From Alphaproteobacteria bacterium (lineage in GTDB: Bacteria; Pseudomonadota; Alphaproteobacteria; Zavarziniales; Zavarziniaceae), in contig JAJFJE010000085.1 in NCBI GenBank assembly GCA_021774355.1, positions 1 through 15,208 of the forward strand: a stretch of DNA of 15,208 nt. The letters run 5' to 3'. The notes under the pieces were generated by a model that saw nothing but the letters and a program-made list of their open reading frames with translations, did no database searches and was not told the origin of the DNA. Both the position numbers and the translations under genes were made by a program. The stretch's first letter is position 1; every line of letters starts with the position of its first letter. Positions 14,239 through 15,208 of the stretch are shown here, piece by piece.

Positions 14239-15208
14239 GGTTTCGTTCCTTGGATAAAACACCGCGGCGGCCGTCAGCGGCGCGCCGGGCGAATTCGATA
14301 TAGGCAGCGAGAAAGCGCTCGACATCCGCTGCCGTGGAAGCCCAGCCCAGACTGACCCGTATGGCCGCCCGGGCGGTGGTTTCACTCTCGCCCATGGCGA
14401 GCAGGACCGGGCTCGGCCGGATCTTGCCCGACGAACAGGCCGCACCGGCGCCGATCAGCACGCCGGCAAGGTCGAGGGCCATGACCTGGGTCTCGGCCGG
14501 GACCGCGCCCAGGCCGAGACAACTGGTATTGACCAGGCGGGGGGCACCGGCGCCGTGGACCACCAGGTCCGGCAAGGCGCTTTTTGCGCCCCGCTCCAGA
14601 CCGTCGCGCAGCCCCTCAAGGGCCGCCACATCCGGCAGTTCAGCCCGCGCTGCGGCGGCCGCGGCCCCGAAACCGGCAATCCCCGACAGGTTTTCCGTGC
14701 CCGCCCGGCGGCCGTAATCCTGGCCGCCGCCCAGCATCTGCGGCGCCAGGGCCAGGCCCTCGCGCTTCACCAGGGCGCCGACCCCGGCCGGCCCGCCCAG
14801 CTTATGGGCGCTGAGCGACAAGAGGTCGACGTCCAGACGGTCCCAGGACAGGGCCATTTTTCCGGCGGCCTGGACCGCGTCGCAATGGACCAGGGCGCCG
14901 TGACGACGGGCAATCGCCGCCACCTCCGCCACCGGCTGAATCACGCCGGTCTCGTTGTTGGCCAGCATGACCGACACCAGGGCGGTGCCGTCGCCCTGGG
15001 CCAGAACGGCGTCGAGCGCCTCGAGATCAACGATGCCGCAGCCGTCGACCGGGGCGATCGCCAGGGCCACGCCGGCCCGTTCCGCCGTCTGGCGCACCGA
15101 ATCATGTTCGACCGCGGAAATCACCAGCCGCTCCGCCAGGCCGCCGCCGACCGCGCCCAGCAGGGCCAGATTGTTGGCTTCGGTGCCGCCGCTGGTGAAG
15201 ATGACGTC
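14231..15208 (-). CDS. Second cysteine desulfurase (NifS/IscS superfamily), N-terminus cut by window edge
   Basis: A class-V aminotransferase-fold PLP enzyme expected to release sulfur from cysteine. The frame is open at the right edge, with 325 residues visible and perhaps 50-60 missing. The visible start reads VIFTSGGTEANNLALLG. Then come SAVEHDSV, MLANNETGVIQPV, CDAVQAAGKM, the PLP-lysine site LSAHKLGGPAGVG (Lys codon 14803-14801), GGGQDYGRRAGTEN and the cysteine loop GAGAACSSGKIRPSPVL (Cys codon 14437-14435). Both catalytic residues are present. It is clearly distinct from iscS and is a divergent paralogue. Such a pair upstream of iscU occurs in Rhodospirillales isc operons; the exact role of this first copy is not well defined. 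The stop overlaps the iscS start. Confidence 0.93.
   Translation of the reverse strand, partial: DVIFTSGGTEANNLALLGAVGGGLAERLVISAVEHDSVRQTAERAGVALAIAPVDGCGIVDLEALDAVLAQGDGTALVSVMLANNETGVIQPVAEVAAIARRHGALVHCDAVQAAGKMALSWDRLDVDLLSLSAHKLGGPAGVGALVKREGLALAPQMLGGGQDYGRRAGTENLSGIAGFGAAAAAARAELPDVAALEGLRDGLERGAKSALPDLVVHGAGAPRLVNTSCLGLGAVPAETQVMALDLAGVLIGAGAACSSGKIRPSPVLLAMGESETTARAAIRVSLGWASTAADVERFLAAYIEFARRAADGRRGVLSKERNHG
14246..14251 (-). promoter_or_regulatory. Ribosome binding site of iscS
   Basis: AAGGAA on the minus strand, seven bases before ATG 14238 and inside the end of the upstream desulfurase gene. It supports the chosen iscS start over upstream in-frame codons, whose translation does not resemble the family. 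Confidence 0.7.

Noticed and set aside
1..15208. CRISPR array, IS element, prophage, tRNA or rRNA gene
   Set aside because: No regularly spaced repeats, transposase or integrase motifs, terminal inverted repeats or cloverleaf-like sequences were found. Nearly all sequence is assigned to core genes.

Overview
The window is GC-rich, densely coding bacterial chromosome, about 15.2 kb, with very short spacers and many start/stop overlaps. Gene content and order point to an alphaproteobacterium, most like the Rhodospirillales. The evidence is the dusB(nifR3)-ntrB-ntrC-ntrY order, a fused ispDF gene, and an ISC operon with hscB, hscA, ferredoxin and iscX. The assignment rests on gene order and protein motifs read by eye; no database search was run.

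Left block (1-5577, minus strand): dusB, ntrB, ntrC and ntrY are read in that order. Together they form the tRNA-dihydrouridine synthase / nitrogen-control cluster. NtrB/NtrC is a cytosolic histidine kinase and sigma-54 activator pair. NtrY is a membrane kinase whose C-terminal ATPase part runs off the left edge. dusB/ntrB and ntrB/ntrC overlap by a few bases. A structured 181-nt spacer separates ntrC from ntrY.

Middle block (5745-8696, plus strand, divergent from dusB): ispDF (isoprenoid precursors), pgpA (phosphatidylglycerol synthesis), a short CinA/PncC-type amidase and murI (D-glutamate for peptidoglycan). All four overlap their neighbours and look like one translationally coupled transcript. 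The 167-nt divergent region (5578-5744) is the least GC-rich spacer and probably carries promoters for both directions.

Right block (15208-8718, minus strand): a cysteine desulfurase cut by the right edge, then iscS, iscU, iscA, hscB, hscA, fdx, iscX and a small TfoX N-domain-like gene. This is an ISC iron-sulfur cluster assembly operon. The desulfurase supplies sulfur, IscU is the scaffold, HscB/HscA release the cluster, IscA carries it, ferredoxin gives electrons and IscX binds iron or IscS. No iscR lies in the window.

The main anomaly is in iscS. The frame is intact over about 420 codons and strongly IscS-like, but an in-frame TAA (13575-13573) sits two codons after the PLP-lysine codon, where the family has a tyrosine. 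The stop separates the PLP lysine from the catalytic cysteine. It may be a sequencing error, a true nonsense mutation, or much less likely a split or recoded gene. I found no phage, IS element, CRISPR array, tRNA or rRNA, and no clear sign of an unknown multi-gene system; the rest is ordinary core genome.
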